Of a stretch of 64,000 bases of DNA, positions 8,891 through 20,978 are shown piece by piece. Origin of the DNA: Pseudomonas versuta (GTDB lineage: Bacteria; Pseudomonadota; Gammaproteobacteria; Pseudomonadales; Pseudomonadaceae); the NCBI RefSeq assembly GCF_001294575.1, contig NZ_CP012676.1:186001-250000 (forward strand), read 5' to 3'. Made by a program: the position numbers and the translations under genes. The notes under the pieces were generated by a model. The model made no database searches. It saw nothing but the letters and a program-made list of their open reading frames with translations, and was not told where the DNA came from. Each line of letters begins with the position of its first letter. The stretch's first letter is position 1.

Positions 8891-10101
8891 TGAGCAAGTT
8901 CATGGACTGGATTGATGCCCGCTTCCCCGCAACCAAAATGTGGGAAGACCATCTCAGCAAGTACTACGCCCCGAAGAACTTCAACTTCTTTTATTTCTTC
9001 GGTTCTCTCGCATTGCTCGTTCTGGTCAACCAGATTGTCACCGGTGTGTGGCTGACAATGAGCTACACGCCGTCGGCAGAAGAGGCGTTTGCCTCCGTCG
9101 AATACATTATGCGTGACGTCGAATACGGTTCCATCCTGCGCTATTTGCACTCAACCGGTGCGTCAGCATTCTTTGTTGTGGTGTATCTGCACATGTTCCG
9201 TGGCTTGCTCTACGGTTCGTATCAGAAGCCGCGTGAGCTGGTCTGGCTGTTCGGCATGATGATTTATCTGGCCCTGATGGCAGAGGCCTTTATGGGTTAC
9301 CTGCTGCCTTGGGGGCAAATGTCCTACTGGGGTGCTCAGGTGATCATCTCGCTGTTCGGTGCGATTCCGGTTATCGGTAACGACCTGACTCAGTGGATCC
9401 GTGGTGACTACCTGATCTCCGGCATTACCCTGAACCGTTTCTTCGCCCTGCACGTAGTAGCCTTGCCTATCGTGATCCTGGGTCTGGTTGTGCTGCACGT
9501 TCTGGCCTTGCACGAAGTGGGGTCCAACAACCCTGACGGCGTGGACATCAAGAAGCATAAAGACGAAAACGGCGTACCGCTGGATGGCATTCCTTTCCAT
9601 CCGTATTACACCGTGAAGGATATCGTCGGTGTGGTGGTGTTCCTGTTTATCTTCTGTTCAATTGTGTTCTTTTTCCCGGAAATGGGTGGTTATTTCCTGG
9701 AAAAACCTAACTTTGAGCAGGCAAACGCATTTAAAACGCCTGAGCATATTGCACCCGTCTGGTACTTCACTCCGTTCTACGCCATCTTGCGTGCGATCCC
9801 GGACAAGCTGCTTGGCGTAATCGCCATGGGGGCTGCAATTGCCATGCTGTTCGTGTTGCCATGGCTTGACCGTAGCCCGGTGAAGTCCATGCGCTACAAG
9901 GGCTGGCTGAGCAAAATATGGCTGTGGGTGTTCTGCATCTCGTTCGTGATTCTGGGCGTGTTGGGTGTATTGGCACCGACCCCGGAACGTACATTGCTGT
10001 CGCAGGTTTGTACGTTCCTGTACTTCGCCTACTTCATTCTGATGCCGTTCTACACCAGGCTTGAGAAGACCAAACCGGTTCCGGAAAGGGTGACTGGCTG
10101 A
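8890..10101 (+). CDS. petB: Ubiquinol-cytochrome c reductase cytochrome b subunit
   Basis: A protein of 403 residues with eight or more membrane spans. Two of the His ligands for the two b haems are visible in L-H-S-T-G-A-S and V-V-Y-L-H-M-F-R, and their partners in F-A-L-H-V and L-V-V-L-H-V-L-A-L-H. The quinol site motif P-E-W is replaced here by the P-V-W-Y form common in proteobacteria. It is the quinone-binding core of complex III. It overlaps petA by one base and petC by one base, which implies translational coupling. Confidence 0.97.
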   Translation: MSKFMDWIDARFPATKMWEDHLSKYYAPKNFNFFYFFGSLALLVLVNQIVTGVWLTMSYTPSAEEAFASVEYIMRDVEYGSILRYLHSTGASAFFVVVYLHMFRGLLYGSYQKPRELVWLFGMMIYLALMAEAFMGYLLPWGQMSYWGAQVIISLFGAIPVIGNDLTQWIRGDYLISGITLNRFFALHVVALPIVILGLVVLHVLALHEVGSNNPDGVDIKKHKDENGVPLDGIPFHPYYTVKDIVGVVVFLFIFCSIVFFFPEMGGYFLEKPNFEQANAFKTPEHIAPVWYFTPFYAILRAIPDKLLGVIAMGAAIAMLFVLPWLDRSPVKSMRYKGWLSKIWLWVFCISFVILGVLGVLAPTPERTLLSQVCTFLYFAYFILMPFYTRLEKTKPVPERVTG

Positions 10102-10880
10102 TGAGAAAGCTATTTGCTGTATTGATGCTGGCGGTGATGCCTGTGTTGTCCTTTGCGGCGGAACAGGGTGTTCAGCTCGACAAGGTCGACATCGATGTTT
10201 CTGACAAGGCGGCCCTGCAGGACGGCGCCCGTACGTTCGCCAACTACTGCATGGGTTGTCACAGCGCCAAGTTCCAGCGGTACGAGCGTGTTGCCGATGA
10301 TCTGGGGATCCCCCATGACCTCATGCTTGAGAACCTGGTGTTCACCGGCGCCAAAATTGGCGACCACATGAACATCGGCATGCAGCCTGAAGATGCCAAG
10401 GCCTGGTTCGGTGCTGCACCGCCAGACTTGACCCTGGTGGCGCGTGTTCGTGGTACTGACTGGCTGTATAGCTACCTGCGCTCTTTCTACGAAGACCCGT
10501 CACGCCCTTGGGGTGTGAACAACAAAGTCTTCCCGAATGTGGGGATGCCGAACGTTTTGGCACCGTTGCAAGGGCGTCAGGTTGTAGGTTGCAAGCAAGT
10601 ACAGATCGTCGAAGACGGCAAGAAGCAGTATGATCCGCTCACTGGCACGCCTTTGACACATGAAGCATGCGACCAGCTGACAGTTTTGCCTAAAACCGGC
10701 ACGCTGAATGAAGAGCAGTTCGATGAGAAGATCAAGAACCTTGTGACCTTCCTGGCCTATTCGGCCAACCCGGTGAAGCTGGAGCATCAGCGCATCGGTA
10801 CCTACGTACTGCTCTATCTGGCCTTCTTCTTCGTATTCGCTTATCTGCTCAAGCGCGAATACTGGAAAGATGTGCACTGA
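10101..10880 (+). CDS. petC: Cytochrome c1 subunit of the bc1 complex
   Basis: A protein of 259 residues with a cleavable signal peptide ending near A-A-E-Q. The haem c site C-M-G-C-H is at residues 50-54, the distal Met ligand is probably in the segment M-Q-P-E-D or N-V-G-M-P-N-V-L, and one C-terminal anchor (about 232-250) is followed by K-R-E-Y-W-K-D-V-H. It carries electrons from the Rieske protein to soluble or membrane cytochromes c. It is the last gene of petABC; no classical terminator was found after it. Confidence 0.96.
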   Translation: MRKLFAVLMLAVMPVLSFAAEQGVQLDKVDIDVSDKAALQDGARTFANYCMGCHSAKFQRYERVADDLGIPHDLMLENLVFTGAKIGDHMNIGMQPEDAKAWFGAAPPDLTLVARVRGTDWLYSYLRSFYEDPSRPWGVNNKVFPNVGMPNVLAPLQGRQVVGCKQVQIVEDGKKQYDPLTGTPLTHEACDQLTVLPKTGTLNEEQFDEKIKNLVTFLAYSANPVKLEHQRIGTYVLLYLAFFFVFAYLLKREYWKDVH

Positions 10881-10953
10881 TATCGTTACACGCATTGCTG
10901 TTAATCGTGCGCGCCCGAGGGTGTCTCTGAAAAGGTAACAGTGCAGGATGAGT

Positions 10954-10983
10954 GGCGGGCAAGGTTGCAAGACCTTGTCCGCC
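10954..10983 (+). other. Strong stem-loop between petC and sspA
   Basis: GGCGG-gCAAGGT pairs with ACCTTG-tCCGCC around a six-base loop. No T run follows, so it is not a classical terminator. It could protect the pet mRNA 3' end, help Rho-dependent ending, or shape an sspA leader. Confidence 0.45.
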
Positions 10984-11066
10984 CGGGTTCTGCGGTTACC
11001 GGAGACATTCCTTGGGCGCGTTCGTTTTTCCGCTCCTGATAATTTCAACAAGCGAGGAGGACCGCC

Positions 11067-11684
11067 ATGGGCGTGACCAATCGGTTGGCCTGTTACTCCG
11101 ACCCCGCCGACCACTATTCCCATCGAGTACGCATTGTGCTCGCCGAGAAAGGTGTCAGCGCCGAGATCATCAGTGTGGAGGCGGGCCGTCAGCCGCCGAA
11201 GCTGATCGAAGTGAACCCGTATGGCAGCCTGCCAACCTTGGTCGATCGTGACCTGGCGTTGTGGGAGTCGACGGTGGTGATGGAATATCTGGATGAGCGT
11301 TACCCGCATCCGCCGCTGTTGCCGGTATATCCGGTAGCGCGGGCCAATAGCCGTCTGCTGATTCATCGCATCCAGCGTGACTGGTGCGTGCTGGTGGATC
11401 TGATTCTTGATTCGCGTACCAAGGAGCCTGCGCGGGTTCAGGCGCGTAAAGAGCTGCGTGAGAGTCTGACAGGTGTGTCTGCATTGTTTGCAGACAAACC
11501 TTTTTTCCTCAGCACGGAGCTAAGTCTGGTCGACTGCTGTCTATTGCCGATACTCTGGCGCTTGCCTATTTTGGGTATCGAATTGCCGCGGCCGGCCAAG
11601 CCGCTGCTTGACTATATGGAGCGCCAGTTTGCGCGTGAGACTTTCCAGGCAAGCTTGTCTGGCGTTGAACGCGATATGCGCTAA
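11067..11684 (+). CDS. sspA: Stringent starvation protein A
   Basis: A protein of 205 residues with a glutathione-S-transferase fold: thioredoxin-like N-terminal half ([12 protein letters not shown]), then an all-helical half with L-S-L-V-D-C-C. SspA binds RNA polymerase holoenzyme and has no transferase activity in known cases; it affects stationary-phase and virulence genes. The ATG follows GAGGAGG. It sits in the conserved petABC-sspAB order, 14 bases before sspB. Confidence 0.94.
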   Translation: MGVTNRLACYSDPADHYSHRVRIVLAEKGVSAEIISVEAGRQPPKLIEVNPYGSLPTLVDRDLALWESTVVMEYLDERYPHPPLLPVYPVARANSRLLIHRIQRDWCVLVDLILDSRTKEPARVQARKELRESLTGVSALFADKPFFLSTELSLVDCCLLPILWRLPILGIELPRPAKPLLDYMERQFARETFQASLSGVERDMR

Positions 11685-11698
11685 GGCTTTAGGAGCCC

Positions 11699-12115
11699 TT
11701 GATGAATTCAAGTCGACCTTATCTGGTGCGTGCGCTCTATGAGTGGATTGTTGATAACGATTGCACTCCGCACATGCTGGTTAATTCTGACTACCCGAAG
11801 GTGCAAGTACCTCAGGGTTTTGCCAGTGACGGGCAGATTGTCCTGAATGTTTCGCCCACCGCCGTGCGTCAATTGCACATGGACAACGAAGCAGTAAGCT
11901 TTGAAGGGCGTTTTGGTGGTGTGCCACACACGTTGTACGTGCCTATTGCGGCAATTCTGGGGGTTTACGCCCGTGAGAATGGCCAGGGCATGGTGTTTGA
12001 TCTGGAAGAGCCTGTAGATGGCGATGACGAGGTCGAGCCGGATGACGATGGGCCGCCGCCAGGTACTGAGCCGCCAAGACCTACGGGTCGGCCAAGCCTG
12101 AAAGTGGTCAAGTAA
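11699..12115 (+). CDS. sspB: ClpXP protease specificity-enhancing factor SspB
   Basis: A protein of 138 residues. The substrate-binding domain (1-110) contains R-P-Y-L-V-R-A-L-Y-E-W-I-V-D-N and the ssrA-binding floor. A very acidic linker (V-D-G-D-D-E-V-E-P-D-D-D) leads to the C-terminal ClpX-docking peptide R-P-S-L-K-V-V-K. SspB hands ssrA-tagged proteins to ClpXP. It is co-transcribed with sspA and ended by a strong terminator. Confidence 0.95.
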   Translation: MMNSSRPYLVRALYEWIVDNDCTPHMLVNSDYPKVQVPQGFASDGQIVLNVSPTAVRQLHMDNEAVSFEGRFGGVPHTLYVPIAAILGVYARENGQGMVFDLEEPVDGDDEVEPDDDGPPPGTEPPRPTGRPSLKVVK

Positions 12116-12116
12116 C

Positions 12117-12152
12117 AAAAAAGGCGACCTGCAAGGGTCGCCTTTTTTGTGT
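12117..12152. terminator. Bidirectional terminator between sspB and dolP
   Basis: AAAAAAGGCGACC, a short loop and GGTCGCCTTTTTT form a hairpin with A and T tails, serving the convergent sspB and BON-domain genes. Confidence 0.88.
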
Positions 12153-12186
12153 CTGATTTTTATAAGATCGCGAGGCAATCGTTTGG

Positions 12187-13358
<1,172 letters not shown>

Positions 13359-13496
13359 CTATGTGACCTTAAGTAGGGCGGCTGGTCGGGCGTAACCCAA
13401 GTGTTCCTGGGTGACTTCCCGGCACAAAAATGTGCAGCCCGCAAAGCAAAGCAAAATCGTTTAATAAAAGGGTGCTGGAATAGGCCCTGCAGCTTG

Positions 13497-13859
13497 CTAG
13501 CTGTCAAAGGCATTCCGTAGCCAGTTCAAGTGAGGTGTTGCGCTGTCCATTGCCACGACGTCAAATCGGCACGGGTGATTGGCCCAGCGCGACTCGCGTT
13601 GTAAAAAATACTGAGCTGCAAGTATCAGCTTCTGCCGCTTGCGTGCGTCAATGCTGGCTAATGCTCCACCCCATTGCGCATGTTGTCTGTAACGAACTTC
13701 GACGAATACTACTGTATCGCCGTCAAGCATGACCAGATCCAGCTCGCCACGCTTGCATAGCCAGTTCTGTGCCAGCAAGCGTAAACCCTGTTGCTCAAGA
13801 TGCCGCAGCGCCATGCGCTCGGCATCCTTGCCTGTTTTCAGGCTTGAGCGGTCGGGCAT
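13497..13859 (-). CDS. YraN family endonuclease-like protein (UPF0102)
   Basis: A protein of 120 residues with the nuclease-like core of the UPF0102 family: G-x-x-A-E-x-x-A-x-x-x-L near the start, then G-E-L-D-L-V-M-L-D and F-V-E-V-R-Y-R, the typical E-D-ExK-like pattern (with Arg in place of the usual Lys). The biochemical role is unproven in most bacteria. Its ATG overlaps the lpoA stop (ATGA type), so it is coupled to lpoA. Confidence 0.88.
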   Translation of the reverse strand: MPDRSSLKTGKDAERMALRHLEQQGLRLLAQNWLCKRGELDLVMLDGDTVVFVEVRYRQHAQWGGALASIDARKRQKLILAAQYFLQRESRWANHPCRFDVVAMDSATPHLNWLRNAFDS

Positions 13860-15610
13860 CAGTTCGGAGTGTCGGGCAGGCGCTGAACCTGGCCGTTAAC
13901 AAACTCGGCCCATGGCAGCTGGCGTTCGACATGTTGCGACGGGCTCATGCTGAGGCTGCCTGACAGGCCGTCGATCCTGCTGTCTGGCAGGGCTTTGAGC
14001 TGGCCCAGGCGCGATGTCAGGGTATAGGCGTCAACGCCCATGGCGTACAGGCGGCCCAGGCTGCTACCGGCCTGGGGCCATTGCGCGGCCACTTGCTGGC
14101 GCAACGGGTTACCCGGTTCCAGCAGCCATGGAGTTTCGCAAAAGCGTACGCCATTCATGTCTTTGTACTGATCCTGATTGCCGCTCGCACTGAAAACGTG
14201 GGAAGTGGCGTAAACCGGCAGGTCGCCTGCGTATTGATAGTTCAGGGTCGGTTTGATCTGCTGGGCTTGCTGGGGTGTGGCAGCCAAAAACAGGAACTGC
14301 ATAGGCTCGCCTGCACTTTTACGCAGTTGCACCAGATCGCCAACCTGCTGTGCCAGGGCTACGGGTTTATCAATGTATTCAATGCCGACGATGGAGCCGC
14401 CATGGGCGACCCATTCCTGGCGGAACGCATTGAGCACGCGCTCGCCCCATTCACCTTTAGGCACCATGGCGCCAGCGCGGGTCAACCCGTCGGCGCGGGC
14501 GCGGCGGGCTACTTCGCGGGCTTCGTCTTCAGCTGCCAGGCCAAACTGGAACAGTTGCGCTGGGCCTTGGGCGCCATCGCTGTAATTTAGTGCCAGTGTG
14601 GTGATAGGCAGTTGTGGGCGTGCATTGAGCTGCTTGACCAGAGACTTCTCCAGCGGACCAACCACCAGTTGCACGCCATCGGCCTGTGCAGTGCGATAGA
14701 AATCATCCAGTGATGTCAGGCGCGAGCTGTCATAAAACTGAATGCTCGGCGGGTTTGCCCCGGCTTGCTGTGCCTGGTAGTGAGCAGCCATAAAGCCGTC
14801 GCGCAGGGCTTTGCCGACAGCGGCCAACTGGCCATCCTGTGGTAGCAGTACGGCGATTTTGGTCAATGGCTGGCTGGCCAGCTCTTTGAGTTTGATCAGT
14901 GGAGCAGGCAGTTGGATCGAAGCCGGGTGATTGGGGTTCTGTGCACGCCACTGGTCGATGGCGTTTTGTTGATCCTGCAAAGTACCGGCGCTCTTCACTG
15001 CCAGTGCAAGAGACATCCATCCGCCCATCACATCGTTGCTCTGCCCGCGCAATTGATCGACCGGTAATGCGGCGACCAATGTCCAGATGGCTTCGTTGTT
15101 ACTGTTGGCTGCATCGCCGGTCAGGATCGGGCTCATCGCCGCACGTTCGCGTGCTGCAGCCAGTGTCTGGCCGTCAGCTTCAAGAGCGCGGGCATGGACT
15201 GTATGTGTGCGCACTTGCAAATCGTTGGGCAACTCGCCAATGCGTGACACGCTCGGGTGATTCAGGGCGGCCAATGCTGCTTTGGGATCATTGCGGTTCA
15301 TTGCCAGTTCGGCTGCCAGTGTGCTGGCAAATACTTGCTGCGCTGGTTTGAGCTGATCCAGTGGGACCTGGGCCAAAATCTGCGCTGCGCGCTGATCATT
15401 CTTTTGGCGCATGGCGAGGTCGGCCGCCGACAAGCGCAACAAAGCGGCTTTTTCCGGATTTTGGGTTTGCGACGCCTGTTGCAGCAGCTGTTCAAGGCTG
15501 GCATCCGGGGTCCGGGGGAGTTCGCCAAGGCTGGACGAGGGCGAGCTGGCACAAGCCGCCAACAGGGCAGCAAGGCAGAGGGCAGTGAACAGCCGCAGGC
15601 AAGCGATCAT
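13859..15610 (-). CDS. lpoA: Penicillin-binding protein activator LpoA
   Basis: A protein of 583 residues. A lipoprotein signal ends L-L-A-A-C (Cys20), followed by a TPR-like helical N-terminal domain (about 40-270) and a periplasmic-binding-protein-like C-terminal domain (about 280-583) containing K-I-A-V-L-L-P-Q-D-G-Q. LpoA stands in the outer membrane and activates PBP1A through the sacculus. ATG at 15610 is chosen because AGGAA stands just upstream; the frame is open 25 codons further without a ribosome site. It heads the leftward lpoA-yraN-diaA-dolP operon and is divergent from rsmI. Confidence 0.93.
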   Translation of the reverse strand: MIACLRLFTALCLAALLAACASSPSSSLGELPRTPDASLEQLLQQASQTQNPEKAALLRLSAADLAMRQKNDQRAAQILAQVPLDQLKPAQQVFASTLAAELAMNRNDPKAALAALNHPSVSRIGELPNDLQVRTHTVHARALEADGQTLAAARERAAMSPILTGDAANSNNEAIWTLVAALPVDQLRGQSNDVMGGWMSLALAVKSAGTLQDQQNAIDQWRAQNPNHPASIQLPAPLIKLKELASQPLTKIAVLLPQDGQLAAVGKALRDGFMAAHYQAQQAGANPPSIQFYDSSRLTSLDDFYRTAQADGVQLVVGPLEKSLVKQLNARPQLPITTLALNYSDGAQGPAQLFQFGLAAEDEAREVARRARADGLTRAGAMVPKGEWGERVLNAFRQEWVAHGGSIVGIEYIDKPVALAQQVGDLVQLRKSAGEPMQFLFLAATPQQAQQIKPTLNYQYAGDLPVYATSHVFSASGNQDQYKDMNGVRFCETPWLLEPGNPLRQQVAAQWPQAGSSLGRLYAMGVDAYTLTSRLGQLKALPDSRIDGLSGSLSMSPSQHVERQLPWAEFVNGQVQRLPDTPN

Positions 15611-15826
15611 GTAGTGTTCCTGATACTCGATCAAAAGAGTGGGAAGTGTACCCAAGCACTGGCCGGGGCGCGATGTTACAGACAATAAAGCCTAAATTTA
15701 GATGAGTTATGCGGGTTGTAGCGGTGATTTTTTTGCTTGCAAGCCCTCTGCAGTCAGACTGGAGGGTGCGTTCAAGAGGGGTCTACGCGCTACAATGGCG
15801 CCTTTGACTCTCATGAGGTGTGCGTT

Positions 15827-16699
15827 TTGACTGCTCCAGGTGCTATGAATTCCGTTGTCGGGTCGCTTTATGTGGTGGCGACGCCCATCGGTAACCTGGA
15901 CGACATCAGCGCGCGCGCGCTCAAAGTGTTGCGTGACGTTTCGCTTATTGCGGCCGAAGACACTCGTCACTCCCTGCGTTTGATGCAGCATTTTGGTATC
16001 ACCACCCCTTTGGGGGCCTGTCACGAACATAACGAGCGTGATGAAGGCAGTCGCTTTATTCAGCGCTTGCTGGCAGGTGAAGATGTCGCCCTGATATCCG
16101 ATGCAGGGACACCGCTAATCTCCGATCCGGGTTATCACCTGGTGCGTCAGGCGCGTGCGGCCGGCGTCAGGGTTATTCCTGTTCCGGGTGCCTGTGCCCT
16201 GATTGCAGCACTGTCGGCTGCAGGTCTGCCATCTGATCGATTTATCTTTGAAGGGTTCCTGCCGGCTAAAGCGGTTGGGCGTCGTTCGCGCCTTGAGTTG
16301 CTCAAGGAAGAACCTCGCACCCTGATTTTTTACGAAGCGCCGCATCGTATCCTCGAGTGTCTGCAAGATCTGGAACTGGTCTTCGGTCCGGACCGCCCGG
16401 CCTTGCTGGCGCGTGAACTGACCAAAACATTTGAGACCCTCAAAGGTTTGCCGTTGTCCGAGTTGCGTGCCTTTGTAGAGGGCGACAGTAACCAGCAGCG
16501 TGGTGAGTGTGTGGTGCTGGTTGCGGGTTGGACTGCGCCTGAAACAGAAGAGGCTGTAAGCAGCGAGGCGATGCGTATTCTTGATTTATTGCTAAAGGAA
16601 ATGCCGCTCAAGCGTGCCGCCGCACTTGCGGCTGAAATAACCGGTGAGCGCAAGAATGTGTTGTATCAAGTGGCCCTCGAAAAGCAAAAAGTTGATTAA
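15827..16699 (+). CDS. rsmI: 16S rRNA (cytidine-1402-2'-O)-methyltransferase RsmI
   Basis: A protein of 290 residues of the tetrapyrrole-methylase fold. G-S-L-Y-V-V-A-T-P-I-G-N-L-D-D-I-S near residue 13, A-E-D-T-R near 44 and I-S-D-A-G-T-P-L-I-S-D-P-G near 90 are diagnostic. It 2'-O-methylates C1402 of 16S rRNA, the same base that RsmH (encoded about 2 kb downstream) N4-methylates. I chose TTG at 15827 because GAGGTG (15815-15820) stands six bases before it; the ATG at 15845 would be six codons shorter and has no comparable site. Confidence 0.93.
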   Translation: MTAPGAMNSVVGSLYVVATPIGNLDDISARALKVLRDVSLIAAEDTRHSLRLMQHFGITTPLGACHEHNERDEGSRFIQRLLAGEDVALISDAGTPLISDPGYHLVRQARAAGVRVIPVPGACALIAALSAAGLPSDRFIFEGFLPAKAVGRRSRLELLKEEPRTLIFYEAPHRILECLQDLELVFGPDRPALLARELTKTFETLKGLPLSELRAFVEGDSNQQRGECVVLVAGWTAPETEEAVSSEAMRILDLLLKEMPLKRAAALAAEITGERKNVLYQVALEKQKVD

Positions 16700-16840
16700 T
16701 TGGATAGGGTGGGTAGTGGCCTTTTGATACTTGCTTGTTAGTAGAGCTTGTAGCCAAAGGCTTTGGGCGGGTTGAATCAGATAGCCATCTGGCTTTTAAC
16801 GCTTGTTCTATACGCTCTGTACAGTTAATCTTCGCGCCGG

Positions 16841-17195
16841 AGAGTCGATTGGACAGTCGCTGCCTCCTATGAAAATTAGGGGGGGGAGGAAAGTCCGGGC
16901 TCCATAGGGCGAAGTGCCAGGTAATGCCTGGGAGGCGTGAGCCTACGGAAAGTGCCACAGAAAATAACCGCCTAAGCGCTTCGGCGCCGGTAAGGGTGAA
17001 AAGGTGCGGTAAGAGCGCACCGCACGACTGGCAACAGTTCGTGGCTAGGTAAACCCCACTTGGAGCAAGACCAAATAGGGTTCCAAGGCGTGGCCCGCGC
17101 TGGAACCGGGTAGGTTGCTAAAGATGTCCAGTGATGGCCATCGTAGACGAATGACTGTTCACGACAGAACCCGGCTTACAGATCGACTCTCCACC
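16841..17195 (+). ncRNA. rnpB: RNase P RNA, bacterial class A
   Basis: The catalytic RNA that trims tRNA 5' ends. The outer stem P1 is formed by AGAGTCGAT (16841-16849) and ATCGACTCT (17182-17190). The universal core GAGGAAAGTCCGGGCTC begins at 16886, and the conserved ACAGAAA segment (16957-16963) and the 3' partner of pseudoknot P4 (ACAGAACCCGGCTTA, from 17163) are present. Length of about 355 bases is normal. A T-run directly after the P1 stem serves as terminator. Confidence 0.95.
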
Positions 17196-17446
17196 TTTTT
17201 TCTTCTGCTTGCGCTGCAAGCAGATCGCTTCAGGAAATAGCCGCTTCATCTCCCCGTTGTATTCGCAAGAAAATTCCGATGTGTAATGCCAAAAAGTTCT
17301 TACTCTTAACAAACTACTTTAAGTTTGAAGTCCAGGGCTTTGAGTTTGTTGCACATCGGTAGTCAAAAAATCCCTCCGCTTATTGCTGTACGTCTATTTA
17401 CCCTCCTAAATCTCAGTTATGTAAGGATTTTCCTGTTGGCCGCTCC
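17196..17446. other. Non-coding gap between rnpB and the mra promoter
   Basis: After the rnpB terminator run this stretch has no supported gene. It is richer in A and T than its flanks. I see no further strong repeat or RNA signature in it. Confidence 0.5.
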
Positions 17447-17476
17447 TTGACGGTGTGGTGGGCGCATTCCTATAGT
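17447..17476 (+). promoter_or_regulatory. Promoter of the mra/dcw cluster
   Basis: TTGACG (17447-17452) and TATAGT (17471-17476) with an 18-base spacer, ending 73 bases before the mraZ start. It is the best sigma-70 match in the gap and stands directly before the MraZ repeats. Confidence 0.7.
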
Positions 17477-17510
17477 GTGCGCAAGTGGCGAAAAGTGGCA
17501 TAAAGTGGGT
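17476..17510 (+). promoter_or_regulatory. MraZ operator (10-bp-periodic TGGnn repeats)
   Basis: TGGCG (17486-17490), TGGCA (17496-17500) and TGGGT (17506-17510) recur exactly every 10 bases, with a degenerate TGTGC at 17476. Known MraZ boxes are TGGGN repeats separated by five bases near the mra start site. Placed just after the -10, they would allow MraZ to repress its own operon. Confidence 0.75.
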
Positions 17511-17549
17511 TTTTTTGACGTAAAACGCTAATTTTGGGAGTGACGCCTC

Positions 17550-18005
17550 GTGTTTCGCGGAGCTAACGCAATCAGTCTCGATGCCAAGGGCCGTCTCGCA
17601 ATGCCGAGCCGGTACCGCGACGAGTTGATTTCGAGGAGTTCCGGGCAACTGATCGTGACCATTGATGCGGTAGACCCCTGCTTATGTGTGTACCCGCTTG
17701 ATGAGTGGGAATTGATAGAATCCAAGCTTCGGGCGTTGCCTTCGTTGCGTGAAGAAAACCGCCGTTTGCAACGTCTGCTGATTGGTAATGCCGTCGACCT
17801 TGAGCTCGATGGCAGTGGTCGTTTTCTGGTACCGCCGCGTTTGCGTGAATATGCCAAGTTGGATAAGCGCGCGATGTTAGTTGGCCAGCTAAACAAGTTT
17901 CAACTGTGGGACGAGGATGCCTGGGAAGCTGTTTCTGCCGCTGACCTTGCAGCCATTCAACAACCGGGCGCGATGCCTGAAGAACTGCGTGATTTAATCC
18001 TGTGA
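17550..18005 (+). CDS. mraZ: Transcriptional regulator MraZ
   Basis: A protein of 151 residues with two SpoVT/AbrB-like DNA-binding repeats (about 1-50 and 78-130), each with a DxKGR-type motif: [10 protein letters not shown] and [10 protein letters not shown]. MraZ is a ring-forming repressor of the dcw cluster. GTG at 17550 is used, after GGGAG. The gene overlaps rsmH by four bases. The operator repeats 40-75 bases upstream fit autoregulation. Confidence 0.95.
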   Translation: MFRGANAISLDAKGRLAMPSRYRDELISRSSGQLIVTIDAVDPCLCVYPLDEWELIESKLRALPSLREENRRLQRLLIGNAVDLELDGSGRFLVPPRLREYAKLDKRAMLVGQLNKFQLWDEDAWEAVSAADLAAIQQPGAMPEELRDLIL

Positions 18006-18945
18006 CTATAGATAGCGACTTCAACCACATCACCGTGCTGCTTGACGAAGCCGTAGAGGCTCTCGCCGTACGTCCTGATGGATGCTATCTGGATGGCACC
18101 TTCGGTCGCGGCGGACATAGCCGCCTGATACTCCAGAAGCTCGGCCCTAAGGGGCGTTTACTCGGGTTTGATAAAGATCCTCAAGCGATTGCCACAGGGC
18201 AAGCGCTAGCGGCCGAAGACGGCCGCTTTGTCATTGTGCAACGCAGCTTTGCCGAATTGGGCTCCGAGATTGCCGCCCGCGGTCTGGCCGGCAAGGTCAA
18301 TGGCGTTCTCCTCGATCTGGGCGTGTCTTCACCGCAGCTTGACGACCCGGAGCGTGGCTTCAGCTTCATGAACGACGGTCCGCTGGACATGCGCATGAAC
18401 CCGGACGAAGGGATCAGCGCCGCTGAATTTGTAAACACTGCAACCCAGGACGAAATCGCTCGCGTATTCAAGGAATATGGCGAGGAGCGCTTTTCCGGGC
18501 GCATGGCCCGTGCTGTGGTTGAGCGTCGTGCCATTACCCCGTTCGAACGCACTGGCGATCTGGCTGAAGTACTTAAAGTGGCCAACCCGGCCTGGGAAAA
18601 GGGCAAGCATCCTGCAACCCGCACCTTCCAGGGCCTGCGCATACACGTAAATAACGAGCTGGGTGATCTCAAAGCCGGCCTCGAAGCGGCACTGCAATCG
18701 CTGGAAGTCGGCGGCCGGCTGGTGGTAATCAGCTTCCACTCCCTGGAAGACCGCATCGTTAAATTGTTCATGCGTGATCTGGTCAAAGGTGAACCCGACT
18801 ATCTGCCTCGTGGCTTGCCGGTTCAGCACACCAGCTTTGATCCCATTATAAAAATCCATGGCAAGGCACAGTTCGCATCCGAAGCGGAGCTCAAAGCCAA
18901 TCCGCGCTCGCGCAGCGCTGTCATGCGCGTCGCGGAGAAGCTTCG

Positions 18946-18949
<4 letters not shown>
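18002..18949 (+). CDS. rsmH: 16S rRNA (cytosine-1402-N4)-methyltransferase RsmH
   Basis: A protein of 315 residues. The N-terminus [13 protein letters not shown], the SAM loop [10 protein letters not shown] and the [18 protein letters not shown] block are the family hallmarks. It N4-methylates C1402 of 16S rRNA. The GTG start overlaps the mraZ stop, and the stop overlaps the TTG start of ftsL by four bases. Confidence 0.97.
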
Positions 18950-20977
<2,028 letters not shown>

Positions 20978-20978
<1 letters not shown>

